Source of the DNA: Amoebophrya sp. AT5.2
Taxonomy: Eukaryota > Sar > Dinophyceae > Syndiniales > Amoebophryaceae
Assembly: GCA_005223375.1 (NCBI GenBank)
Contig: RXOD01003806.1
Location: 1-62,153, forward strand
Reading direction: 5' to 3'
Length of the DNA: 62,153 bases
The notes under the pieces were generated by a model, which had not been told where the DNA came from, did not search any database, and saw nothing but the letters and a program-made list of their open reading frames with translations. Within the stretch, counting starts at the first letter, position 1. Every line of letters begins with the position of its first letter. The translations under genes and the position numbers were made by a program. Positions 48,308 to 60,300 of this stretch are shown here, one piece after another.

Positions 48308-51300
48308 TTAATCGCTGTCCTGCCAACGCAGGTCCGACAGCCGAACCTTTAGCGAATCGCCGTCCAGCTGCCCTCGATGGTGCTCGTTCGTAGTTCGCTC
48401 GCTCTTTCGTCCAGTATTTTGGGGCTCGCCGGCGTCGCGCCCAGTCTTGTTTGTCGTGCTGCTCTCTTTGCACATCGGGGTTTCCAGCGCACAGAGGAGG
48501 TGCAGATGAAAGTTTTTCTCTAATTTTTTCCGCATCATAGATGGGGCGCTTTCCTCAATGGCCGTGTCAGCACCACCTTCCAGGCCGCTCACGTCGTCCT
48601 CAGATAGCAGCACAGTATCTCGGAAGCTGTGATAGAACTCGCGCACCTCGGCGAGAAGATCATTTTCTTCAACAGGAACAGGGGCGCGGGCCCCCGGCCT
48701 CGTTTTCGTTTCCGCTGCCCGCGGCACGCTGTACTCAAGTTGCACGTCGACCTCAAGGGCAAGCTCGAATCGTATGGGCCGCACAACGTTTTCACGAATA
48801 AGCAGGACTTTGTTTAGAGGCGTTTCGTACGGACCGAGAAAGTGGTGTGGCGCGCTCCACGGTCTGGCCGCGTCCGCACTGAACCAAATCGGCTGCGTAA
48901 AAACGCGCTCCAGCACCGCTCGACCTGATGTAGTTGCAGAAGTTAAAGAACGATCGATCAATATCGCGGTCCCGGTCCGCGTCCGCCCGGCGCCTCTACT
49001 ACCACCAGCACCAGCTTGATTGTAGTACTTCCTGGACAATATGGGCTGCATCGCTCCTTTGGCTGCTGAGTCGCTCGGCTGCGGTTTCGTCACGTCGACG
49101 TCACTTGTCCCCTTCCGAAGACGCGCGCTCATCGCGTCTCGCGATTTTTTCCAACGCTCGCTGCGGCGCAGGTACGAATACCCGTGGAAAAGCGTCTGCA
49201 AACGAAGCAGTCGGTGCGTCAGACGAGCAGACTGCAAGTATTCGGAAATACGAGCAAGCGAAGCCGACGACGCAAACTTGCGTTCCTTCCCGAGTCCCAC
49301 GTCTTTGTTCCCGCCAGGGGTATCTTCATCCGTGTCGTCCTGCCTCAATTTGTCTGCATTTTGTTGAGGGCGAGGGTGCTTTGCAGCCGGAGTTTGTCCT
49401 TCCACTTCAGCGTGCGCATCACCAAACCAGGGCACGAACACGTCGGGGCCCTCCCGCTCGAAAAGTGTTGACGTTTCCGGCACCACTTCTTCCGCGAATT
49501 CCTTTTCGGTAGATTCCAGCTCCGGAAGTCCCCAGCCACTGTCCTCTGTGCTTTCAGCGGGCTCCTTCTCCGTCACCATGAACCGCTCTACATTCGCCTC
49601 TCGCAGTGCTTCCTGTTCCAGCTGCACATCCAGTTGGAGTTGCACTTCGGCGCTGTTGTTACTGGCGCCGCCGTCAGGGTTGATGTGGAACGGCGTCCCA
49701 TTTTCATTTGCGTTTGCGGCTACATAGAGAAGTTGTTGTGCGTGGAGGTTGTTGTAGTGGGCCCGACCTTCTAGCACTGCCGCTTCCTCCCCCACCCGGC
49801 CATCCTCCTCGCCCACAAAGGCACTCTTCAGAAGGCCCGAGGTTGCCATCATGCGCTCCGGCAGGCCGCGGAACTTCTTGTCTGAGTAGATGCTCGCCCG
49901 CGTGACCACATCCTTTAGCGCAGCTTTCAACGCATCCAACAGCTCCGGCGGCAGCACATGGGTGAAACGCCACCGCACCTCTCGCATCATGCGTGCCGCG
50001 AAAACATCAACCATCAGCACGGGATTGGTCAGTTCCTGCACAACGCCCATCTGCTTCCAGAGACTGCCGTCCTCAAGGGTCAACAGCAGGTCGCGGGCAG
50101 ACGCCTGAAAGGTCTGCGCCAGGCGGTCTAGGTCGCGGTCTTTCAGCAACACGTCGCCTGCAAGCTGTTCAGAGTGGGACCCACGAGCCAGCGTCCACGA
50201 TTCCGACGGCTCCGTTAGCTTTGCTGTGGAGTTGCCTTGTGGTGACGAGAGTGCCGAAGTCGAGTGGGACGTGATAGCGGCTCGTCCTGGATCGTAGAGG
50301 CGTATATTTCTGTAGCCGACACGACTTTGCAACAAGCGACCCTCCGCATTCGCGTGCCCCGCCATGGCTTTCCCGTGTGGTTGATCAAATGCATTAGCAT
50401 TTTGTTCGGTGCCAACGACATCCACTGTGTAGACCTTATTCGCGGCATCGTAGTCGACGATGAGTCCTACGCTATAATCGTTCGAAGCATCAAGATCAAC
50501 CCCTGCCGGTGCGGACGCACCAGAACTTCTACCAGAACTTGTGGTTTGAGTGGCACGGTGGAGCATGACGAGGTCTCCAGTTTCAAACCGCGAGCGCGGA
50601 TCTTCGGCCACATAGGCGTCCGAGTTGTGTGACTCCGGATCACTGCATTGCAGCGTGTGCAGAACGCCTGTCTTCATCTGCTTCTCATGCTGATACCTCC
50701 GCCACCGACGCTGGAGCGTTAGGCCATGCGGTCGGACCTGCCACCAGATCCGCGTGTCGCGCCTTTCTGTTTCACGACTTGCTGGGTTTGGATTGCGAGT
50801 GCGACCGAGGTCGAGGACGTCGCTTGCTACTTCTACATCATACAACCCCAAAAATTCGTTGTACCCGCGGATGAACACTTTGATCTTGTTGCTTGGCGCG
50901 GAGCCCCCTGCCGCTTGGGGCTGGGACGACGACGAAGGCGAGTGTGCTCGGGATGCGAAATATCCAGGAATTTCCTCCGCATCAACCTCCGCGCAATCGT
51001 TTTCGCGGAAGCGCGTACGAGGCGCGTAGTCCTGCAGCGCGGAAGACCCAATAAGTACAACGCCGCGCCCTGCTCCCGCTCCAGCGCCACTCGCACCTCC
51101 CCCGCCCACCAACCGTTTGTATTCGCTGAGAAACGATCGCCAGAATTGGAGGGGGCGCTTCACAATGGCGCGCACCTGCATCACCAGGGCGTCGGCGTAC
51201 GCCTTTCTCTCCGTGCGTTCCTGAACCCACCAAGTATGCGCGATCACATCTTGCTTCCTGAGTTCTTTGTTGTCGCGGGCGGGGATTTCTGAGAAGCTGT

Positions 51301-54300
51301 AGAACGTGTCTGCACGGGCCGAAAGCGGCGGCTCGTGGTTAAGCCGGTCGGTCATGGAGAGGTTGCCATCGGGCTCAAACCAATGCTTGCCACGCCATGC
51401 AAGATGTTCTGCGTCCGTCCGCGGGGCCTCCCTAATGTAGTGCACCTCGTGCACCGGGAGATTCCCAGCGCAACTTACTGGCGCCATCATACCGGTGGAA
51501 GATGTCAGATTGCTTTGATGGAAAAAGCCGTAACGTCGGGAACCAGCAGGACAGCTTCCACCGATTTCCGATGACGCCATTCTTAGAAGCCCGCCGGTAA
51601 CGCCATTCGAAGGAACTCCATCGCGCCTCCCACTCCTGAGATAGTTGAGTATTAGCTCGGACTTCTTCTTGTCTTCCACTTCCTTGGCGTTGGCACGTTC
51701 ATACTTGCGCCGGAGACGGTCTGCCTCGGATGCGAGAACGCACACGTTGTAGGTCGGACTTTCCCTCTCTGTCGTGCCCTGGTTCGGTTCAACCGTGGCG
51801 GGTATCACCAATCCCAACACCGCTTCCCGCAGCGCAGCATCGTCAGGGGAGAAACTTAGGCTAAAACGCACGCAGTCGTGGGCTTGCACGGGGTAAAACC
51901 AATCGCTGCGAAACTTCAAAATCTGCGCTTTCGTCCGTTTATCAACCACGAACGCAATATGCTGCATCCCAAATGGAAATCCCCTCATGCGCTGAACTCC
52001 TTGCACCATTTCGTTTTTTCCCGTCCGCTCCGACACGCTCACGAAGGCCGAGCTTCCGTCGTCGCGCGGAACGTCGCTGCCGAGCGTGCGTGGCTGGTCA
52101 AACCAGGTGAACAGCTTTTTGCTCAGATCCTCCACTACTTCTTCCTTGGACGCCTTCACGAAGCTGTCGTGCTGTCCGTTTGCCAGTTGCACGGGGGCGA
52201 TTTCACGGATCCGTCGCTGGCAGTGCGCCGCCACTTCTTCCACCCGCGGCATCCTCGACTCCTGTTCTTCCACTTCCGCGCCAGCACGCGCACCGGCATC
52301 TCCCGTTGGTTGCGTAGTTGTGCCTGTGCCTGGTGTCCGCCCCTCCTGGAAAAGTGCGATATTTCCACCGAACAAATCTTCGTAGCTGTACATGAACATG
52401 GCATTCACATCGGAGTTCAGGTCCTCCCAAAAAGCGATGTATGTGCGGTCGGACTCGTGTAAATTCACGTAGTAGAGCATCCCACAGGCCACCAGTCTTT
52501 TACTCTGCCCCTTCAGCAAAGCTCCAACGTCGATGAAGGCGGAAACGCGTGGCATTGCAATATTTCCCCCTTGCAGTTGTTGTTGTTCACGAAGCTGTTT
52601 GTAGAAAGAAGCAAAGTGATCGATTGGGCTCTGAAAGCCGCCTCCTTCACGCATCATCTCGCCGCCGTCGAACTCTAGAACAGCGGTCTTGTTGTCTTGC
52701 AGCAGCTGCTGGCGAGTGCTTTCCGCCGGATCTGTGTCGGACTCGTGCACAAAGGCCAAATCAAACGTCTTAGTCAGGGGTGGCTGCAGGCGCATTTGCC
52801 AGGTAAATCGGCCGCTGTTCGTTCCGCTCCACGCAAAGGTCTCCCTTCCTGCGAACACGAGCTCCATCGGGCCGCTCGAGACCTGTGCCGAGTACCGCCT
52901 GATGTGCTTCGTGTCCAGAAAAACCATGTGCACTTGGTACCAGAGCATCAACTGTAGGAAACACACGCGCCGCGAAGTCTCTCTGTGCGTCTGGAGGCTG
53001 TGAATGAACCGCGCAAATCTCACGACCATGCTGCTAGGAATGCCAGACGCGTGGTGAGCGATGTAGTTTCCGGTGTTCTCGTCATCTTCCTCCTCCCCGT
53101 CGACTTTCTGTCGCATGTAGTGAGAAATTTGCTCCGCCAAAACTGCGTTCGAACTTCGGGTCTGGGCATCAGTGCCTTCCTCGCTGACTCTGGCACTCGT
53201 GGCTGTTCCCACGTTAAGACCGAGCTCTTCTCGCAGGATAAACGCGAAGAAGAATTGTTTCCGCCTCTTTGTCTTTCCGTGCTCGTAGGCGAAGGTGAGA
53301 ATGCTTTGTGCGTTCAAAGAAAAAGCCTGGTCATGTGATTTGATCTGCAAGCGAAAAGATTTCGGCGCAGACGCCGACGAGTTCAAGAATTCTGTTCCAT
53401 CTGGCGCTTGATCTTGATTAGCAGGTTCGTCCATTTCCTCGGTCATGGCCTCGTCGTGATCGTTTCTCAGCTCGTCGAGCTCGAACAACTCCTGCAGCAG
53501 CAGCTGCAACAGGCTCTTCGCTTGCCGAAATGCGCGCCCGTAGGTATTCGGACCGCGCTCGTCAGAGAAGTGTGCCTGCCAGAACGGGGAGGCTAGCTTG
53601 GTCATCACGGTCTTCAACAGGCACTCCCATGGATCCTTGATGAGGGAAATTTCTCCCGGCATCTCCGAGGGCTGGTCCGCAGCTTTGTACGGGATGGCCG
53701 CCTCCAACTCCTGATCCTCGATGGACCAGCCAAAATCCTTTCCCACCTCTTGTTCGAACGCGTCGAGAATCATCGGGTGAAGGTACACTTTGGCCACCGA
53801 CAACTGGTTCAACAAGCGCTGCCAGCGGGGATCTCGCGTGTTCACCGTGCTCAAGGCCTTGTAGAAGCCCTCCGCGCTCTGCATCATGATTTCGTACTCG
53901 GGCCGGGATGAAGCTTCTCGGCCAGTCGTAGTCGCGCCGACGTGTTTGTCGCCAGCCGCCGGGGCTGCTTCTGTTGAGTCCGCTCCAAGCAGCTTTGTGC
54001 TGGCTGTCTCAAAGGGTGTGGCCTCCGAAAAGGACCAATCGCGAAAGATTTTCAACATATTGGCCGAGGACGACGCGCTTGGATCGTTTTCGATTGCGTG
54101 GCGCAGGTACTTGGCGCAGCCCTTCAAAAAATTGGAATCCGTCGACTCGCTCAAGATGTCGCTGCGTTGTGCGCCCGGAGACTCCCGAAACACGCGTCGG
54201 ATATTCTCGCAGAGGACGTCCGCAAGCGGCAACAAAATCCGCTTCGATAAGTAATTTTTTTCGGTTTTGGACTGCGCGTTCGCCATCACCTCGTCCAGCA

Positions 54301-57300
54301 CCAACCTCTTTCGTTCCTCTACAAGTGGGGAATCAACGGGGGCGGCCGCTTTCTGCAGCTGTTCGTGCTGCGCCCTCTCAACAAGCATTTCATGCAAGAT
54401 GAAGGTGGCGACCTCAACCCCGTCAGGGCTGAGCGGCTCCGGCTCTCCCATGGGGTAGTTCAGTTGTTTCCGTGAATGCAGAATGCTGTCGCCTTCGTCA
54501 TAGAGAACCGCGGCCTGCGTTTCCAGGAGCCCGCGAAGTTTTTCGTATGCCTCGACCTTCTTTTGCAGCAAGGACGCTCTCCACGCGGCCTCCAGCATTC
54601 GGTCCGCGTCTCGCGCCTCGATCTTGTACTTCATCGACGTGAGGTTGTTCGAACCGCGGCCCTCCACGGTAAACCTGTCGCACGGGTAGAGTGATTCGGA
54701 AGACTTGAAGAGCCGTGTTGTCGTTGTGCGACCACTACTTACCGACCCGCCAGTAGTTTCTGGAACGTCATCAAAGAAAGGTGCACTTGGGCTTGCTGCG
54801 CGCCCCTCGGGATGCGTGGAGAGCTCCTCAAACAGATCTTCCAGCGAGCCGCGACGTATCTCTTGGCGGCTGCGGACATTCGGCTCTTCCGGATCCAGGG
54901 TCGCTGCAGCAAAGGTTTCGGGCGACATGCGACGGTAGCGCAGCTGCAGCTGGTGTAGGCACTCCAAAGTGCTTGCGTACCGTTTCCAGCCCGCGGCAGC
55001 GCTTTCCTCCTGGACCTGGAGTTCAGCAATGTCCTGGGACTCCGGAAGGTGCATGCTGCTGCTTCGGCTGAGGCTCGGCTGATTTTTTTCACCGCCGGCG
55101 GCGGCCTCGCTCGCTTCCGCATCCGCCCCCTGCAGCGGTACGGAGAATGACAACAAAAGCTCTCGTGAGTCGAACAAGCGCAAATCCTCCCACGCCTTCT
55201 CACCTGCAGAAAATATGCCCTGCAGAGCCTTTGCCCTGGTGGCAAAAACAACGTTGCCATTGCTCAGAGCAGACGTCAGGTCGGACAACAACGCGAGGAG
55301 ACGGGGAAGGGTGTTCGACGAGGACAGTGCGAACGCCAACGGCAGAACGCGCATGTCGAAGGCAGATAATGCCTCTTGCAAATCCCGTGTCGCGGTCGAG
55401 TACAGCGGATCGGCGAAGACGACGATTGGCACCTTCTGCGCGTTTGCAAGGATTTTGAGCAGAAGCGGCGTCATCACGGCTGTTTTGCCCTGCCCCATGG
55501 AAACGCGCGCTGCGCGAGACACAAAGGTTGTGTTGCTTTCTGGTAAAGGTGCCGGCTCGCCCAAGACAGATACAGGGTCGCGTGAATCGGCGCGACGGTG
55601 CCCCGAGGACGCGAGCAAAAGTGCCGCAGCCTGCCTGTTTCTTGTTGCGTTCTCTCGTCGTCGGACCGGCAATTTGCTCGCGTCTGGCTTCAGTGTCGTG
55701 GATGTTGAGGTTGGAGGTGTAGGTGTAGCTGACGCAAGTGTCACACTGCTTCGCTGCCAGAACGTGTCGTACACTAACGCTTGGTCTGCCTGTAAAAAGT
55801 CCATGGAAAAATCCGTCTGCAGCTGCTGCCCCACCCACGGCACCACATACTTGCTCGGGATTCGAACAGAAACTGCAGCAAGCTGGTCATCAAGTCCTCT
55901 ACCTGATGCAGCACTTTTTCCAGGCTCCTCTGTCTGCAGCCATTCAGAACGCACCCAGAACTCGTTCGCGCCTGTTTCTTCGTGAGGGTAGGTGTTTGTT
56001 TGTTCACGGCCAGCAGCCGGCTCGGCGCCCCTGGAACCATTTTCACTGCCTGAAGAGGTTGTGAAGACAAGGTCGGGACGTCGAGGTCGCGCATTCATCC
56101 GGATCTCCAGCAAAGCTTGAGAACACTTTTCCGTGCCAATGTTCCGGAGGCTACCGGGGTCTATCAATTCGTTGAAGTCGCTCATGTAGGCGGCGATTAG
56201 GCGCCGTCTCAGTTTATCCTCGTCTACGGAACTCGATGCACCATCTGAGTTACGTCGTAGTTCCTTCGCCACGACCCCGATTTCCTCTGGAGACGGTCCC
56301 ATGACGATGCTGCTCCCATTCATCTGCGTCTGCGACGTGATACCTCGACGGACTACAGCATGTGCGCCAGGAGGAACGTCGTGCTCCTGCTCGTCGGCGC
56401 CGTGACCGCGTGCAGCTTTCGTCGTGCGCGCTTCTCCTACTCCGCCGCTGCCGTTGCCGAGCACCCCTTCGTGCAGCCCGTCCACATGTACAATGCCGAG
56501 CGACGGTTGGAGAAGACGCTTCAGAACGAGCAGGTTCATGTCGTTGAGCAGCAATTCCTCCGAAATTCTCGATCTGGCGGCAGCCCCATCGTGCTCGTGG
56601 TCCCCGTTGCAGTCCTGCCAGAGCTGCGTCGCGTACAGGGCCGCGATCTCCTTCAAAAAGTCCTCTTGCTGTTCGAGAAGCACGAAGCTGGGTATCAAAT
56701 CTATCTCGGTTCTTGTCAACGTTTGGTTTTGGGCTCCGAGTCCCACGCCCGCGACCGCGCCCCGACCTCGAACATTCTCTATCTCCTTCTTCACTGCTGC
56801 CGCGGCCGCGCTCATCTGCGCAGCGCGCGCACGGTAGTGGCGCAGCTCTTGGAGCTGCGGCTCGTATCTGCGCAAGAGGTGCGACATCGATGGAACCCGC
56901 ATCGCCCCTCCGCTGACGTTGCCGTTGGACGCTTCATCCGATTCTGAACCGCGCCGCGCCATGGCGTCAAGCAATCGCACGCGCTCGAGGTCAGAGTCAC
57001 AATTGTCAAAAGCCACCACATATTCCCAGAACAACGAATGGAGGCGGTTCTCTGCCAATTCGCGATCGGTATCGGATCCGTGCAGCGCGATGTCGTTTCC
57101 TCCTTTCTTGCGATAAACCGCGATGAAAGCCGCCAGTGAGGATCCAGAAGTACTACCAGCAGCCGGCACTCGATCGCGCTGCTGCTGCTGCAGCTGCTCG
57201 TGTTCGTTTCTTTTGTGGTTGCGCCACACCGTGCCGAGGATGCCTGTCTGCCTCTGCATCCATGCCTTGTAGTAGCTTCGGGCGTCCCGAGCGTTTGCCC

Positions 57301-60300
57301 CTGTTGCGCTCCGCACTTCTGCAAAGCCTCGGGCCTTCTTCTCGAGGTATGAGTCGAATTGCTTTCGCACGACCTTTTTGTTGTAGCCAAAGTTCTGAAG
57401 AAGGTTCACCCGCAATACTCTGTTACTGTTTGCGCCAGGGAGAGCGCTCGGCATAGTCTCTCTGTCCGCCCATACGGTGTGAAAGCCGAAGCAGAACGCG
57501 GAGTAGGGGTCGAGAAACTGAAACGACTGCGCGCCAACTTTATCCGGAGGTGTGGTTCCGGATTCGGACATAAGGCCGCTGGCCTCGGTTCTCTTCGCAA
57601 AATCGTCAGCGACAGAAACACAGGGGGTGTGCGCGAAGGCCGACAGAAACGCGTACAGTTTCTTGACGTAATCCATTCGTGCTTGTTTTGCTGCCTCGGC
57701 GCTGGAGGTTTCAACGGACACCGCATCAGACACACCTCCGGCGCTTCCACCACCACCTCCACTTCCACTTACCGCGGTACTCGAAGAAGCACTCATGATA
57801 AATGACTTCAGTGCGCTATTGCTGGCCGCACGTTTTCTATCATTTTCGTTGCCGTTTCTTGTCTCAAAGCCACGTTGTCCGTCGGCGCTGTCGTTCACGA
57901 ATGCTTTCATGTACATCTTCACGGACCTCCAGCGATTGTCTTGATGTTCGTCGCGGCCGTCCAATGGCTTCCTTCCAACGAGCATGGCACGGAGCCACAT
58001 CTCGCTGCCTCTCCAACCTGCGTCTGGACGTCCAGCCCCTGTGACGCGACCCCTCACCACTTCCAACAGCAATTTTCGCGCGGCCGGCGTCAGCTCGGGC
58101 AGAGGATTACTTCTTCGCTTCGCGGCATTTTCTTCGCCAAGGTAACTGTGCCGCAGCTTCATACTTTCTTCCGACAGGAGCGCCTCATCTTTGTCTTTGT
58201 GTCTGATGACAAAAAAGTGCTCGAAAAACCGCCGTCGCTTCCTTCCCATCTCCTCGGTGTCAGTTGGATGGTCGCGGCCCGAGTGAGAACTACGAGAATG
58301 CTCAGGCTGGTCAGCATCATGATCATTCCTTTCTCCATCTTCACTTGCGGCGCCATTGCATATCGCGTTCACCAGCCTTTTCCGGATCGAGCGCTGCAGG
58401 TCATGCTCATGTTCTGCCTGGTCCTGCGAGGAAGCGACAGTCTCAGGTCGCATACCTTCATCTGCTGGTGGCGACGAGGGACGAGATGTTGTTGACGAGG
58501 TTTGATCCTGAGTTTGGGTTTGGGTTTCCGATCCCGATGAAAATGCTGCTTCTTGCGACGGCTGCTGTGCGCCGGGCTTCCTCCTCTGCAAGGAGTTGAG
58601 CTGTACCCAACGACGATCGGCTCCGACTTTCAGCACCTCGAACCCGGCTGGAGTTTGGCTTTGCGCGCCGGCGAGGAGCGTATCCAGGGCCAGAGGTTCC
58701 GATCCCCAGCTCTCTGCCAAAGAGGCGAAGGGGGTTGGCGGTGCCTCTCCTCCTCGTCTTTGTGCACGCGATTGCCCACCACCTCGAGGTGCTTCCATTT
58801 CTCCCGTGAGCTGGGAAGGAGAAGGTGGTCCGTATCCATAGAGACGCTCCCATGCACGCATCCGCTGCACATCCAAATAGACAGTCTGTTGGCCCGGACG
58901 TAAGGCGTGCTCAAGTCGGATCTCATCCAGGCCGGGAGGCAGAAGATGCCGTCTTTGTGGCACGAGGAGCGGTGCTGCGTCCCGAAGGTGATTATATTGG
59001 TGCGTTTCTGCATCTTCGACTGCATGGTGATGATCGCCATCCTTGCGGTCGTCGGAGGAGCCCGCCACAGATTTCGCAGGGAGCAACGAGGCGGATGAAA
59101 GCAGCTGCGATGCAGCGCCCACTGCCGCCTCTTCGGCGATCGGGGTCTCGCGTCGGTCTCGGTTCACCATCAAAAATAGCTGCGCAACTTGCGTGGGCCA
59201 AAGATTCAGCTTTTTCGTCGCTGAAAACAGGACCAGCTCCGGGAACAACATTGGATCGTACTGAAGGCAGCTTTCGGCTGTTTCGAAGAAGTTTGCGTTC
59301 GCCACGCGCAACTGCGATTCTGCACGCTCGAGGACGGCTACTCTACTTACTCCATCTTCTTCATCGGCAGGCGGTGCAGAACTAGAAGTAGTTTGAGTTT
59401 CCATCTGTTCCTGGTGTACGTGTACTGTGTTCAGAATGTTGCTCAGCGCCTGATGCGCTTCGTGTGCCCTGTGAAGAAGTATTTCGGCGCGCTCGGCCGT
59501 TTGTGCCACGATAAGGGATGTCATGTACGCAACGGCTAGAACACGCAGCTTCTCGACGTGGCCCACGTGCAGGTCGAAGAGTCCGGTTTTTCGACGCCAC
59601 CAGTCGAGATCGATGCCTTCGCTTGAGTCGCTTGCCACGAGCTGAAGCAACTGACGCAGCCGCAGAAATTTCATCTGGCCCTGTACGAAACGCAGTGCAC
59701 CAAGGAGATGCGTCGGCGCGGCGACGTTCACCGAGTCGCCTAGCAATCCAGCAGAGTCTTGCACGATGCGGTCCTTGTCCTTCCCTGCTGGTGCAGAGCG
59801 CTCGTCTACTGGTTGGTGAAGATGCTGATGCTGCGTGCCACCGTGTCCACCTTGCAATTGCACACTACGTACCAAGTCAAGCATGCCTCGCCGAAATTTG
59901 CGCACCCGGCGCTTTGTCGCGAGCCGCAGGACTTGCAATTGGATCTGCCAATCACCACGCGTGCGCTTGATCTGTTGTTGTAGGTTCGGGAGCGGAACCG
60001 GAATGGCTCGGAGTGGCGGCTCTTGTTCAACTTGAGTCGCAGGAGGTGAAGGTAGGGAAGTGAAGCCCTCGCTTCGCCAGCGGCGGCGTCGCTCCTCCGA
60101 TTCAATGCCGAGACCGCGTAATGTTCGCTCGTGAAATACCCAATCTTGTGCGAGCGAGTACGTTTGCTTGGCAACAGCAGCCTTGTGCCTGGCTGCGCTT
60201 CGCAAGGTTTCCGCGTCGAACAGAGCCTCGCCCTTGGTCCAGAACTTTTCTTCTTCTTCAAGAAATTCGCTATCCGAGAACCACAAGCCGGCGGAGAAAG

